DNA of 64,000 nt, from positions 1,178,001 through 1,242,000 of the forward strand of contig NZ_CP093299.1 of NCBI RefSeq assembly GCF_024362805.1. Direction: 5' to 3'. The stretch is from Salipaludibacillus sp. LMS25 (GTDB lineage Bacteria > Bacillota > Bacilli > Bacillales > Salisediminibacteriaceae). Of this stretch, positions 26,187 through 34,207 are shown in pieces. Numbering within the stretch: position 1 is the stretch's first letter; the number at the start of each line of letters is the position of its first letter. A program made the position numbers and the translations under genes. Below the pieces are notes generated by a model, which worked only from the letters and a program-made list of their open reading frames with translations, was not told where the DNA came from and ran no database searches.

Positions 26187-26720
26187 GTTTTTTTAAAAAT
26201 TTTTTCACTTATTTTTGAACATGAGATTAAAATACTCGCATTATAGAAAAACGGCAACAGTCACCTCTTAAGACTCAAGATCATCAACTTTCTAATAAAA
26301 CGGACCTTCAATCAGTGGGAGTTTCCGTTTCTCTCCTACTGATTGGTAGTTGAGTGAATCAGGAAAATGATGTCGCTATCCCTCTATTTTGAGACGCGAG
26401 TTTTACGGACAGTTATCTGTGATCAATAGTGACATACGAGCATGAGTTTCTTCACCGATAACAAGTAAAACTAGGCCCAAAATCCCCTATTTATGATTGC
26501 GTGTGAAGCTCGATACGCTCAACCCTCTACATTTATTTTGGAGCATTACTGATTTAGATCGCATAAAGCTAAGCATCAATCAGTGGGCGTTTCCCTTCAT
26601 CCCCCACTGATTGTTCGTTTAACTTATCGGACCTTTAGGGGCAGTTTATCCCCCACCTAAACGTTTCGATCTTCTTAAGTTTTGAGGTGGGGGTTTTACT
26701 GCCCCTTAAGAGTGGGATAA
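26187..26720. other. Intergenic region between flagellin copies 1 and 2
   Basis: It holds a B repeat and an A repeat separated by about 140 bases, with no gene. The A copy abuts the copy 2 terminator. Confidence 0.6.
26295..26425 (+). repeat. Type B structured repeat, shortened
   Basis: It starts ATAAAACGGACCTTCAATC and ends AGTTATCTGTGATCAA. Part of the left arm of hairpin II (TCTCCCGCCTATATAGAG) is missing, so only hairpin I is intact. Confidence 0.8.
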
Positions 26721-26721
26721 A
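26563..26721 (+). repeat. Type A structured repeat
   Basis: Full-length 159 bp, ATAAA at both ends. The right ATAAA runs into the A-tract of the flagellin copy 2 terminator. Confidence 0.9.
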
Positions 26722-26748
26722 AAAAGAAGCAGCCCATTTTGGACTACT
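26721..26748 (-). terminator. Terminator of flagellin copy 2
   Basis: AGTAGTCC and GGGCTGCT pair around AAAAT (with wobble), followed by a T-run on the minus strand. Part of that run is the end of the adjacent A repeat. Confidence 0.65.
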
Positions 26749-26772
26749 CCTTTATCTGTATTCTGCCTTTAA

Positions 26773-27645
26773 TTAACCAAGTAATTGAAGAACAGATTGT
26801 GGAAGCTGGTTAGCTTGTGCAAGCATAGATTGAGACGCTTGAGAAAGGATGTTGTTCTTAGTGAATTCCATCATTTCTTTCGCCATATCTACGTCACGGA
26901 TTCGTGATTCTGCAGCTTGTAAGTTCTCAGATGAGTTATCTAAGTTACGGATTGTGTGCTCTAAACGGTTTTGAACAGAACCTAATGCAGAACGTTGGTC
27001 AGATACTTGTTGAAGTGCCGCATCAACGATCGCTAGTGTTTCATCAAATCCACCTGCTTCGTCAGCAGCATTAGCAACGAAACCAGTTACATTAACAGAT
27101 GCAATATTTAAAGTGTCATCTGTTCCTAAAGAATTTGCATCCATATTTTCGATGTTAACAGAAATTTGTTGTGTAGCATTAGCACCGATTTGGAACACAA
27201 GGCTGTTGTCGCTATCAGCGTCAAAGTCACCATTTAAAAGTGTTTTACCGTTGAACTCAGTACGGTTAGCAATACCTGTTAACTCTTCTTGAAGTTGTCC
27301 AATTTCATCTTGGATCGCTTTAAGGTCTGCTTCTTCGTTCGTACCTGTGTTACCAGCTTGTACAACGAGTTCACGCATACGTTGAAGGATTGAGTGAGAC
27401 TCATCTAACGCACCTTCAGCTGTTTGAATTAATGAAATACCATCTTGTGAGTTACGGCTCGCTTGATCCAAACCTCGGATTTGCGCACGCATTTTCTCAG
27501 AGATAGATAGTCCAGCAGCATCGTCTCCTGCACGGTTAATACGAAGACCTGAAGATAATTTCTCCATTGAAGACTGTTGGAAATTTTGGTTAATACCTAA
27601 TTGACGATGAGCGTTCATTGCGCTCATATTATTGTTAATAATCAT
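26773..27645 (-). CDS. hag: Flagellin, copy 2
   Basis: Same 290-residue flagellin as copies 1 and 3; it differs at only a few positions (for example Lys for Gln in EADLKAIQDE, Asn for Ala in MDANSLGTDD, Ile/Val swaps in TLNIASVNV). It has its own sigma-D promoter, leader and terminator. The three coding regions are much more alike than the DNA between them. Confidence 0.97.
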   Translation of the reverse strand: MIINNNMSAMNAHRQLGINQNFQQSSMEKLSSGLRINRAGDDAAGLSISEKMRAQIRGLDQASRNSQDGISLIQTAEGALDESHSILQRMRELVVQAGNTGTNEEADLKAIQDEIGQLQEELTGIANRTEFNGKTLLNGDFDADSDNSLVFQIGANATQQISVNIENMDANSLGTDDTLNIASVNVTGFVANAADEAGGFDETLAIVDAALQQVSDQRSALGSVQNRLEHTIRNLDNSSENLQAAESRIRDVDMAKEMMEFTKNNILSQASQSMLAQANQLPQSVLQLLG

Positions 27646-27677
27646 GTTAAAATTCCTCCTTGAATTTTACTTCCTGT

Positions 27678-27689
27678 CACATCCTTGTG
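27678..27689 (-). promoter_or_regulatory. CsrA binding site in the leader of flagellin copy 2
   Basis: CACAAGGATGTG at the same distance from the start codon as in copy 1. Confidence 0.75.
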
Positions 27690-27714
27690 TGGAAGTTAGT
27701 TTATAAAGTGAGTT

Positions 27715-27738
27715 AGAAAGCGTCGGCCGTCGCCCTCT
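27715..27738 (-). promoter_or_regulatory. Leader hairpin of flagellin copy 2
   Basis: In the mRNA AGAGGGCG pairs with CGCTTTCT (three G-U pairs) around ACGGCCGA. Confidence 0.6.
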
Positions 27739-27757
27739 ATATCATCTTATATTCCTT

Positions 27758-27784
27758 TTATCGGTTCGACACACACATTGTTTA
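27758..27784 (-). promoter_or_regulatory. Sigma-D promoter of flagellin copy 2
   Basis: TAAA (27781-27784), 15 bases, ACCGATAA (27758-27765). Confidence 0.85.
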
Positions 27785-27923
27785 GTCTTTTTTAAATGTT
27801 TCCGCTTTAAGATCATTTCAAAGGTCCAATTATGTCTCTTTTCAGTTCTTTTTTTAATGAGGCTCATCGCTTGTTCCTACACAAACTTTTGTGAAAAAAA
27901 CACTTCTTGATGACATGAGAAAG

Positions 27924-27967
27924 AAAGGGCAGGACTTAAAAGTTATCTTTTAAGTCTTGCCCTTTTA
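27924..27967 (-). terminator. Terminator of flagellin copy 3
   Basis: AAGGGCAAGACTTAAAAG and CTTTTAAGTCCTGCCCTT form a long stem with one mismatch. It lies just after the stop of copy 3 and is followed by TTCTTTC on the minus strand. Confidence 0.8.
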
Positions 27968-27992
27968 GTATATATGGTGTTTTTCAGTACTA

Positions 27993-28865
27993 TTAACCAA
28001 GTAATTGAAGAACAGATTGTGGAAGCTGGTTAGCTTGTGCAAGCATAGATTGAGACGCTTGAGAAAGGATGTTGTTCTTAGTGAATTCCATCATTTCTTT
28101 CGCCATGTCTACGTCACGGATTCGTGATTCTGCAGCTTGTAAGTTCTCAGATGAGTTATCTAAGTTACGGATTGTGTGCTCTAAACGGTTTTGAACAGAA
28201 CCTAATGCAGAACGTTGGTCAGATACTTGTTGAAGTGCTGCATCAACGATCGCTAGTGTTTCATCAAATCCACCTGCTTCGTCAGCAGCATTAGCAACGA
28301 AACCAGTTACATTAATAGAAGCAACGCTTAAAGTGTCATCAGTTCCTAAAGAAGCTGCATCCATGTTCTCGATGTTAACAGAGATTTGTTGTGTTGCGTT
28401 AGCACCGATTTGGAACACAAGGCTGTTGTCGCTATCAGCGTCAAAGTCACCATTTAAAAGTGTTTTACCGTTGAACTCAGTACGGTTAGCAATACCTGTT
28501 AACTCTTCTTGAAGTTGTCCAATTTCGTCTTGGATCGCTTGAAGGTCTGCTTCTTCGTTCGTACCTGTGTTACCAGCTTGTACAACGAGTTCACGCATAC
28601 GTTGAAGGATTGAGTGAGACTCATCTAACGCACCTTCAGCTGTTTGAATTAATGAAATACCATCTTGTGAGTTACGGCTCGCTTGATCCAAACCTCGGAT
28701 TTGTGCACGCATTTTCTCAGAGATAGATAGTCCAGCAGCATCGTCTCCTGCACGGTTAATACGAAGACCTGAAGATAATTTCTCCATTGAAGACTGTTGG
28801 AAATTTTGGTTAATACCTAATTGACGGTGAGCGTTCATAGCGCTCATATTATTGTTAATAATCAT
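27993..28865 (-). CDS. hag: Flagellin, copy 3
   Basis: 290 residues, identical to copy 1 except for one residue (TLSVAS instead of TLNVAS). It is first in transcription order and lies 192 bp downstream of a LuxR-type regulator gene. It has its own sigma-D promoter, leader hairpin and a slightly different CsrA site. Near-identity with different flanks suggests recent duplication or gene conversion. Confidence 0.97.
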   Translation of the reverse strand: MIINNNMSAMNAHRQLGINQNFQQSSMEKLSSGLRINRAGDDAAGLSISEKMRAQIRGLDQASRNSQDGISLIQTAEGALDESHSILQRMRELVVQAGNTGTNEEADLQAIQDEIGQLQEELTGIANRTEFNGKTLLNGDFDADSDNSLVFQIGANATQQISVNIENMDAASLGTDDTLSVASINVTGFVANAADEAGGFDETLAIVDAALQQVSDQRSALGSVQNRLEHTIRNLDNSSENLQAAESRIRDVDMAKEMMEFTKNNILSQASQSMLAQANQLPQSVLQLLG

Positions 28866-28897
28866 GTGAAAGTTCCTCCTTGAATTTTACTTCCTAT

Positions 28898-28909
28898 CAC
28901 ATCCATGTG
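28898..28909 (-). promoter_or_regulatory. CsrA binding site in the leader of flagellin copy 3
   Basis: CACATGGATGTG: still a GGA in the loop of a small palindrome, but with T in place of the purine before GGA, so perhaps weaker binding than copies 1 and 2. Confidence 0.65.
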
Positions 28910-28936
28910 AATACGGAAGAGTTATATAGTGGTGAA

Positions 28937-28960
28937 GAGGAAAGCGTCGGCCGCTGCCTC
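28937..28960 (-). promoter_or_regulatory. Leader hairpin of flagellin copy 3
   Basis: GAGG(c)AGCG pairs with CGCT(tt)CCTC around the same GCCGA centre. The outer pairs differ from copy 1 (GAGG/CCTC versus GAAA/TTTC). Confidence 0.6.
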
Positions 28961-28981
28961 CCTTATCACCCTACATATCTT

Positions 28982-29008
28982 TTATCGGACAACCTTTTTA
29001 AATGTTTA
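28982..29008 (-). promoter_or_regulatory. Sigma-D promoter of flagellin copy 3
   Basis: TAAA (29005-29008), 15 bases, TCCGATAA (28982-28989). Confidence 0.85.
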
Positions 29009-29057
29009 ACTGTTTTTATAAATGATTTGAATCATTTTTTCAATATAGTGAACTTTT

Positions 29058-29735
29058 TCACCTCAGACTTTCGACCCACCCATTGCGAATGGCTTGTACC
29101 GTAGCTTGAGTTCGGTCTTGAACATCCATTTTTCTAAGTAGGCTGCTAATAGTAGAGCTTACTGTTGAAGGAGAGAAGTATAATTTTTGGGCAATCATTT
29201 GGTTGCTACAACCTTCTAATAGTAATTGAAGAACTTTTTGCTCATTCTCTTTTAGTAAACCCTCCACTTTATCGCTTTTTAAAATAAACTGTTTAATTGG
29301 TTTTTTAACTGTTCGACGTCGGTCAATTTCGAATGCCAAACGATGATGCATAGCTGGTTCTAAAACCGGCCCTGTAGAATATACTGTATTGATGACTAAT
29401 TGTGTGTTTCGGTAGAAGAATTCCAGCGAGAATAATCCATCAAATGGAAAAGATAAGTAAGGTATAAAAGACGGGGACACTTCCTCAGTCATTAAATATA
29501 TTTTCAATCGTGACTTTTTACTTATTTTATTTAAGTGAGTCAAACCAACCTGATTTTCTTTGTCTAAAACATAAAATAAAACATCTACATTATCCATGCA
29601 GTCTGGTAATTCTGCTGTTTTCTTCAATTTTGCTCTTTCAAGATTCACTTGTAATTGACAAAAATGTTTATCCGCAATAAGACCCATTAAATCTACAATC
29701 AAAATACGACTAACTGATACTTTATTCTTATCCAT
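29058..29735 (-). CDS. LuxR-type regulator with a degenerate receiver-like domain (1)
   Basis: This predicted transcription regulator of 225 residues ends in a DegU-like helix-turn-helix: VLQLLLEGCSNQMIAQKLYF, STVSSTISSLLRKM and the closing AIRNGWVESLR. The first 125 residues resemble a receiver fold (RILIVD, VDVLFYVLDKENQ, IYLMTEE) but lack the acidic pair, a clear phosphorylation Asp motif and the Lys-Pro pair. It is a paralogue of the gene at 30379-31083. It lies directly before the three flagellin genes, so control of motility or filament genes is plausible. No kinase is adjacent. Confidence 0.75.
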   Translation of the reverse strand: MDKNKVSVSRILIVDLMGLIADKHFCQLQVNLERAKLKKTAELPDCMDNVDVLFYVLDKENQVGLTHLNKISKKSRLKIYLMTEEVSPSFIPYLSFPFDGLFSLEFFYRNTQLVINTVYSTGPVLEPAMHHRLAFEIDRRRTVKKPIKQFILKSDKVEGLLKENEQKVLQLLLEGCSNQMIAQKLYFSPSTVSSTISSLLRKMDVQDRTQATVQAIRNGWVESLR

Positions 29736-30263
29736 CGCTCATCACCTGATTCTTTAGAAGTATTTTATAATGTAAAATTTAGCAGAAAGTAAGGCATATG
29801 ACAATATTCCTATTTATGCGACAAACGAGTGAATAATGTCGAATTAAGTCTAATTAAGTCGTGAAAAGGGATACAGTTCGTAGTAAATTCAATTTTATTC
29901 CTTTTTTGACGTTTCAATTAACTAATTAAAGAGATGATATAGTCCTATGATTTTTTTGTGATTTTAAGTTTTAAAAAAACTTAAGTGGACCAACTGTCTT
30001 TTTTTAGGCTTAAAGACCTAATCCTCTTTTAACTGGTGGTGACAATCGATTTTAAAAGTAACAGGCTGTTTTACAAGCTTATTGCGTTCAAGTAGCTAAC
30101 CTCCCTATGCCTGTCATCCGAAATAGGCTTCTTGAAGACTCCACGTCGTAACACCTGTTTTCTTCTCTATTCACATTCTGACGCCAAAGTCCTTATCTCA
30201 TTGAAAATGAGTAGAACGTGGTGATTGAGTGACTATCGTCCTAACCTAGGAAGGTGGCTAAAC
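29736..30263. other. Intergenic region between the two LuxR-type regulators
   Basis: AT-rich near the regulator start, with a more GC-balanced stretch at about 30040-30260 that shows no reading frame, hairpin or repeat that I recognise. The region should hold the promoter of the downstream regulator. Confidence 0.4.
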
Positions 30264-30291
30264 ACGTAAAAAAACAGGAGCAATGTCCTGT
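30264..30291 (-). terminator. Terminator after the second LuxR-type regulator
   Basis: ACAGGA-cattgc-TCCTGT followed by seven T on the minus strand. Confidence 0.75.
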
Positions 30292-30378
30292 CTTCTTCTA
30301 ATAATTAATTATTTTATCCAGCTGTCCTACGTCATCATCTACATGAGACATGATCTGTTAAATGAAGTAAGTAATAGG

Positions 30379-31083
30379 CTACCTTACTGCGTCCACCCAA
30401 CCTTTTCTTATAATTTGGACCATAGCATCCGTGCGATCATTTGCCCCTAATTTTTTCAAAAGGTGACTTATAACCGTACTTACTGTAGATGGTGCCAAAT
30501 ACATAAGTTCCGCAATTTTTCGGTTATTATGTCCATCTAAAATGTGTTGCAGTACTTTCTTTTCATTTTGAGTTAATATGTATTTAACATCTTCGGTGCG
30601 TAATACGAGCCGCTTTATTGGACGATCTTTGAGTTTTTTTCTTTGCAGATCGGTCACAAGATCTCTATGAAGATACTGCTCAAGGAATACACCGAATTGA
30701 TCAAGAGTGTCTAGAACACGTTGTCCCCTATTCATAAAATGGCGCATTGAAACAATACCATTTAAACCGCTTGCTAAATATGGGAATAGATATTTCGTAG
30801 GACGGTTAACCGTCATAATTAACGTAAATGTTTCTTTAGACTTCAATTCTTCCAGTCGGTCTTCGATCCATCGAAGGGTTTCTACTGTTTGATCCTCAAT
30901 CAAGAAAAAAAGATAGCGCACTTGTTCCAGATTTTCTGGACAACTCTTCTCGATAATCACTTCTTTGTCTCCAATGGCAGATGACATCATTTTGGCAGTA
31001 TCATCCGTGAGACAGTGATCATAATCGATAAAGAGGACCTTTTCGGTAATGGCTGTATCTTCGGCAGAATACAATGAATGCAT
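30379..31083 (-). CDS. LuxR-type regulator with a degenerate receiver-like domain (2)
   Basis: Paralogue of the gene at 29058-29735, 234 residues. The C-terminal helix-turn-helix has EKKVLQHILDGHNNRKIAEL and ends MVQIIRKGWVDAVR, the DegU/ComA style. The N-terminal part starts VLFIDYDHCLTDD but lacks a proper phospho-acceptor motif, and SGLNGIVSMRHF stands where active receivers carry KP. It lies between csrA and the flagellin genes, where B. subtilis has no regulator. GATCC-type spacing with AAAGGGGATCC precedes the start. Confidence 0.75.
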   Translation of the reverse strand: MHSLYSAEDTAITEKVLFIDYDHCLTDDTAKMMSSAIGDKEVIIEKSCPENLEQVRYLFFLIEDQTVETLRWIEDRLEELKSKETFTLIMTVNRPTKYLFPYLASGLNGIVSMRHFMNRGQRVLDTLDQFGVFLEQYLHRDLVTDLQRKKLKDRPIKRLVLRTEDVKYILTQNEKKVLQHILDGHNNRKIAELMYLAPSTVSTVISHLLKKLGANDRTDAMVQIIRKGWVDAVR

Positions 31084-31303
31084 GATGGATCCCCTTTCAT
31101 ATGTGTCTAATCTTAAGATTACATACTAATATCTCAAGCGACAAGATTCGAATGTCGTAACATCTATAAGACTTTTGTTGTTTAATTATGCATTATAAGG
31201 TATTTTTTCTTATATTTATGTCTAAAACTCGATGATTGTCCTATTTTTATAGCTCAAAAAAACATTTAGATACGCTATATAGTTCATTAGAAAAAACAAA
31301 CTT

Positions 31304-31540
31304 TTAGTCATTACTTTCATTTATAACCTTTGTTAATTGTTTTAAAACATCTAACGAGCCAGTTGCTGCAGCATTATTCTCTTCCTTAATGGCTAAATAG
31401 ACTTCTTTACGGTGTATATCTATATTTTTTGGGGCGTCTATCCCTAGTTTGACTTGATCTCCCTCTATACCGATAATCGTTACTTCTATATTGTCTCCAA
31501 TTTTTATTGACTCATTCAATTTGCGGGTTAATACAAGCAT
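31304..31540 (-). CDS. csrA: Carbon storage regulator CsrA
   Basis: This RNA-binding dimer, 78 residues, represses flagellin translation by covering the hag ribosome site. It starts [16 protein letters not shown] and has [19 protein letters not shown], the binding surface with the conserved Arg. It is 4 bp downstream of fliW, whose last codons carry its ribosome site. Three hag leaders in this window carry matching sites, so its target load is likely higher than in species with one hag. Confidence 0.96.
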   Translation of the reverse strand: MLVLTRKLNESIKIGDNIEVTIIGIEGDQVKLGIDAPKNIDIHRKEVYLAIKEENNAAATGSLDVLKQLTKVINESND

Positions 31541-31544
31541 GCGC

Positions 31545-31997
31545 TCATTCTCCCTTCTTCCCAGGCGGTGTCACCGTTTGAAGTGAATGCTTCGTATGAT
31601 AAGTAGAATCATTCAGGACGATCTGTTTGCCTACTTTTTTCCCTGTATTGATAATTATAGGTCCTCGTAAGTTAGCAGTAGATTCTTCAAGGGTGTCTCG
31701 TAATGTCAAAACGACAAAAACAGCCACGTCTTCGCTCTTTTCGATTTGTAACGCCTCCAGCGTCTGATCTGATAAAGTAGTCTCGTAATCAGGAAAGAAA
31801 GCAAAGGGTGTCATGACGACTAAAGCTAATCCGGGAGTGTGAGTAGATTGTAAAATGGAGAACGGACCAGGTTCTTCACTAAAAGGTAGAAGTATAAATG
31901 ATTTCTCTTCTTCAAAGCTTGGAAGCCCTTGATTGAAGGTAATAATGTTTTCGGTATTTATTTCTGTCACACCTGAATATTTTGTATGTATTTGCAA
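31545..31997 (-). CDS. fliW: Flagellar assembly factor FliW
   Basis: This 150-residue protein binds either flagellin or CsrA; when flagellin is exported, FliW is free to hold CsrA and flagellin translation is relieved. The protein shows [20 protein letters not shown] and the end [14 protein letters not shown]. The ribosome site is GGAGGGATGATAG. It heads a fliW-csrA pair separated from yviE by an A repeat; whether read-through from the flgM operon still reaches it is unclear. Confidence 0.95.
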   Translation of the reverse strand: MQIHTKYSGVTEINTENIITFNQGLPSFEEEKSFILLPFSEEPGPFSILQSTHTPGLALVVMTPFAFFPDYETTLSDQTLEALQIEKSEDVAVFVVLTLRDTLEESTANLRGPIIINTGKKVGKQIVLNDSTYHTKHSLQTVTPPGKKGE

Positions 31998-32331
31998 CTA
32001 TCATCCCTCCAATATCATCTTTTTTTCATTGTAACGAAAAATAGCGCCCATGTCTCGGTCATTCGATAAACGTTTTGAAAATGTAATTTAAAATAAGCCA
32101 TAGTTCTCATTGACATTATATTTTAACAGTTGTTGGCGTACCTACGTAACAATAACCCTTGTTAGAAAATATTTCAATCGATACACACACATTCTCTCTC
32201 TATATAAGGATAACAAGTTTTAAGGAACTCTATCCATAATTAAAAATATTCAATGTTTTAATACTTTCTTATGTCAACTCTTTAAAAGACTAGAGATATC
32301 TACCCTTTTTTTTATTTCGCTAAGCCATCTT
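31998..32331. other. AT-rich region upstream of fliW
   Basis: No gene and no clear sigma-D or sigma-A promoter. It must carry fliW-csrA expression signals if the A repeat at 32332 stops read-through from yviE. Confidence 0.35.
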
Positions 32332-32489
32332 ATAAAGCTAAGCTTCAATCAGTGGGCGTTTTCCTTCATCCCCCACTGATTGTTCGTTTAACTTATGGGA
32401 CCTTTAGGGGCAGTTTATCCCCCTCTTAAACTGTTCCACCTTCTTAAGTTTTGAGGGGGGGTTTTACTACCCCTTAAGAGTGGGATAAA
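32332..32489 (+). repeat. Type A structured repeat
   Basis: 158 bp, ATAAA at both ends. The inner stem is altered on both arms (CCCCCTCTTAAAC with GTTTTGAGGGGGGG) but still pairs, one A-T pair having become a T-G wobble. It lies inside the flgM-to-csrA gene string, antisense to it. Confidence 0.9.
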
Positions 32490-32497
32490 TTTATCAC

Positions 32498-32544
32498 TTC
32501 TCTCTATTTTCAGGTGGAAGCTTTTCAGACAGTTATCTGGATTA
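32498..32544 (+). repeat. Type B repeat, right end only
   Basis: CTCTCTATTTTCAGGTGG through CAGACAGTTATCTGGATTAA matches the last third of B. It follows the A copy nearly directly, the remnant of another A-B pair. Confidence 0.7.
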
Positions 32545-32621
32545 AGGAACGATAGGATACAAAGTAATGTTTCAACCTGCACGGCATAAAAAAAGGGCCC
32601 TGTGTTTTTTAACACAAGGCT

Positions 32622-33206
32622 CTATAATTCTTTGTTCACTGAACTTCCAGGAATCACAGAAAAGTGGATGTTATTTTTTTGCTCTAAGTACACGCTTGTT
32701 TCCCATCTCGGCACATAAATCTCAGGATTATGTCGTTTCACGTGAATATTGACATGTGGTAAATCTGCATCAAACTTTAGTTTGGAGGGTGTGTAATCTA
32801 TTTTTACCTTCCCCATATGCTCTGGCACTGCGGCAAATTGATAGGATTTAGGTGCTCGTTCACTTCGTTGCTTCGCTACTGAAGCGAGTGTATTACTATT
32901 ACTTTCGATCTTCTTTAGTTGTTCACCATGACGCATCGTTTCAGCGATAAATTGCATCACTTTTTGCTTTCCTTTAGCTGCATTCTCCTTACCACGGCGT
33001 AAAGGGCTTTTTACATCTGCATCTGCAAAAGCTTCAGTTTGATCGATAAATAGCTGAGAGGCCGTCGTACTTATTCTTAGTTTCCCAGCTACATTCTGAT
33101 CGATTGTCATGTCAGGCCCAGGTTGACGAACACTAATAGATGGCCGTGATTGTTGGAGCCCTGTTTTAGCTTGAACAGTGGAGATAGCTATTTGTGGTAG
33201 AGTCAT
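32622..33206 (-). CDS. yviE: YviE-like flagellar operon protein (DUF6470)
   Basis: This 194-residue cytoplasmic protein of unknown function is always found between flgL and fliW in Bacillus. It begins MTLPQIAISTVQAKTGL and includes SIRQPGPDMTI-like and RRGKENAAKGKQKVMQFIAE blocks, plus a beta-rich C-terminus with VNIHVKRHNPEIYVP. The start is 95 bp after flgL behind GGGAGGAAAGCC. The identity rests on position and these blocks. Confidence 0.85.
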   Translation of the reverse strand: MTLPQIAISTVQAKTGLQQSRPSISVRQPGPDMTIDQNVAGKLRISTTASQLFIDQTEAFADADVKSPLRRGKENAAKGKQKVMQFIAETMRHGEQLKKIESNSNTLASVAKQRSERAPKSYQFAAVPEHMGKVKIDYTPSKLKFDADLPHVNIHVKRHNPEIYVPRWETSVYLEQKNNIHFSVIPGSSVNKEL

Positions 33207-33301
33207 CGGCTTTCCTCCCCTCGTATATCAGCCTTTTCCCTTCTACATAGATAGAAAAACTAGACTTAAACAACAGTCTAGTTTTAGGTATCTAAGCACT
33301 G

Positions 33302-34180
33302 CTATCTTAAAAAGTCCAATAAAGAAGGCTGAATGATCCGTGAGCTAGAAGCTAATGCAGCACGATGAACGTTTTCTTGTGTCAATAATTGTGTAATAAC
33401 TTCTGCCAGATCGGCATCTTCATTATCAGACATAATGCGTGTTGCTAACACCTCTTGATCTTGCAAACGTTGATCAATCATTTCAACTCTATTCACTCTC
33501 GCTCCTAAGGCTGCTCTCTCATTAACAGTATTATTTATATGACCATCTAATGTATCAAGCATGGCGGACAATTCCTCAGCGGTCGTATTTTCATCTCTCA
33601 GCATGTTTTCTAGTTGTTGTATATCGTTAAACATTTGCTCGGAGAAAACATTTTGTGGATTCACATTAACAGGAATTTTAACGCCTTTTAGCAATTCTAA
33701 TTCAACAGGGTGTGAATTAGTGGAAAAGGTATCATTTTCTAAGTTCACCGGTTTATTCGTCGTATTCGTCCCATTAAATATATATTTATTATTAGACCTT
33801 GTATTAGCTAATGACTCTAAATGTTCTTTAAGCTGACGGACTTCTTCCGCAATATTCTCCCTTTGGCCTTCTTCATACGTGTCGTTTGATGCTTGAACGG
33901 TTAACTCTCGCAACCTTTGCAATGCACCAGTCGTATCATTTAACGCCGAATCAGCAGAATCCATCCAATTGTATGCTTCTCCTAAATTTCGTTTAAATTG
34001 TTGGACTTCCACTAGTTGCGTTCGATAACGCATCCCGTTCATCGCAACCACAGGATCTTGAGAAGGACGCGTAATTTTTTTACCAGTGGAAAGCTGATCT
34101 TGATAAAGTTTAAGCTGGGACATACTTGTATTTAAATGCCGAAGCGTACTAGTTGAAATCATTGATTGTGTTACACGCAT
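33302..34180 (-). CDS. flgL: Hook-filament junction protein FlgL
   Basis: This 292-residue hook-associated protein 3 connects FlgK to the filament. It starts MRVTQSMISTSTLRHLNTSM with flagellin-like N- and C-terminal helices; LRELTVQASNDTYEEGQREN is the D1 motif. The ribosome site is GGAGGTGACG. It starts 27 bp after flgK on the minus strand. Confidence 0.95.
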   Translation of the reverse strand: MRVTQSMISTSTLRHLNTSMSQLKLYQDQLSTGKKITRPSQDPVVAMNGMRYRTQLVEVQQFKRNLGEAYNWMDSADSALNDTTGALQRLRELTVQASNDTYEEGQRENIAEEVRQLKEHLESLANTRSNNKYIFNGTNTTNKPVNLENDTFSTNSHPVELELLKGVKIPVNVNPQNVFSEQMFNDIQQLENMLRDENTTAEELSAMLDTLDGHINNTVNERAALGARVNRVEMIDQRLQDQEVLATRIMSDNEDADLAEVITQLLTQENVHRAALASSSRIIQPSLLDFLR

Positions 34181-34207
34181 CTTACGTCACCTCCTCTATT
34201 AAACAAT

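Noticed and set aside
30040..30260. Possible small RNA or gene between the two LuxR-type regulators
   Set aside because: Slightly different composition, but no frame, promoter or stable fold that I can defend beyond the terminator at 30264.
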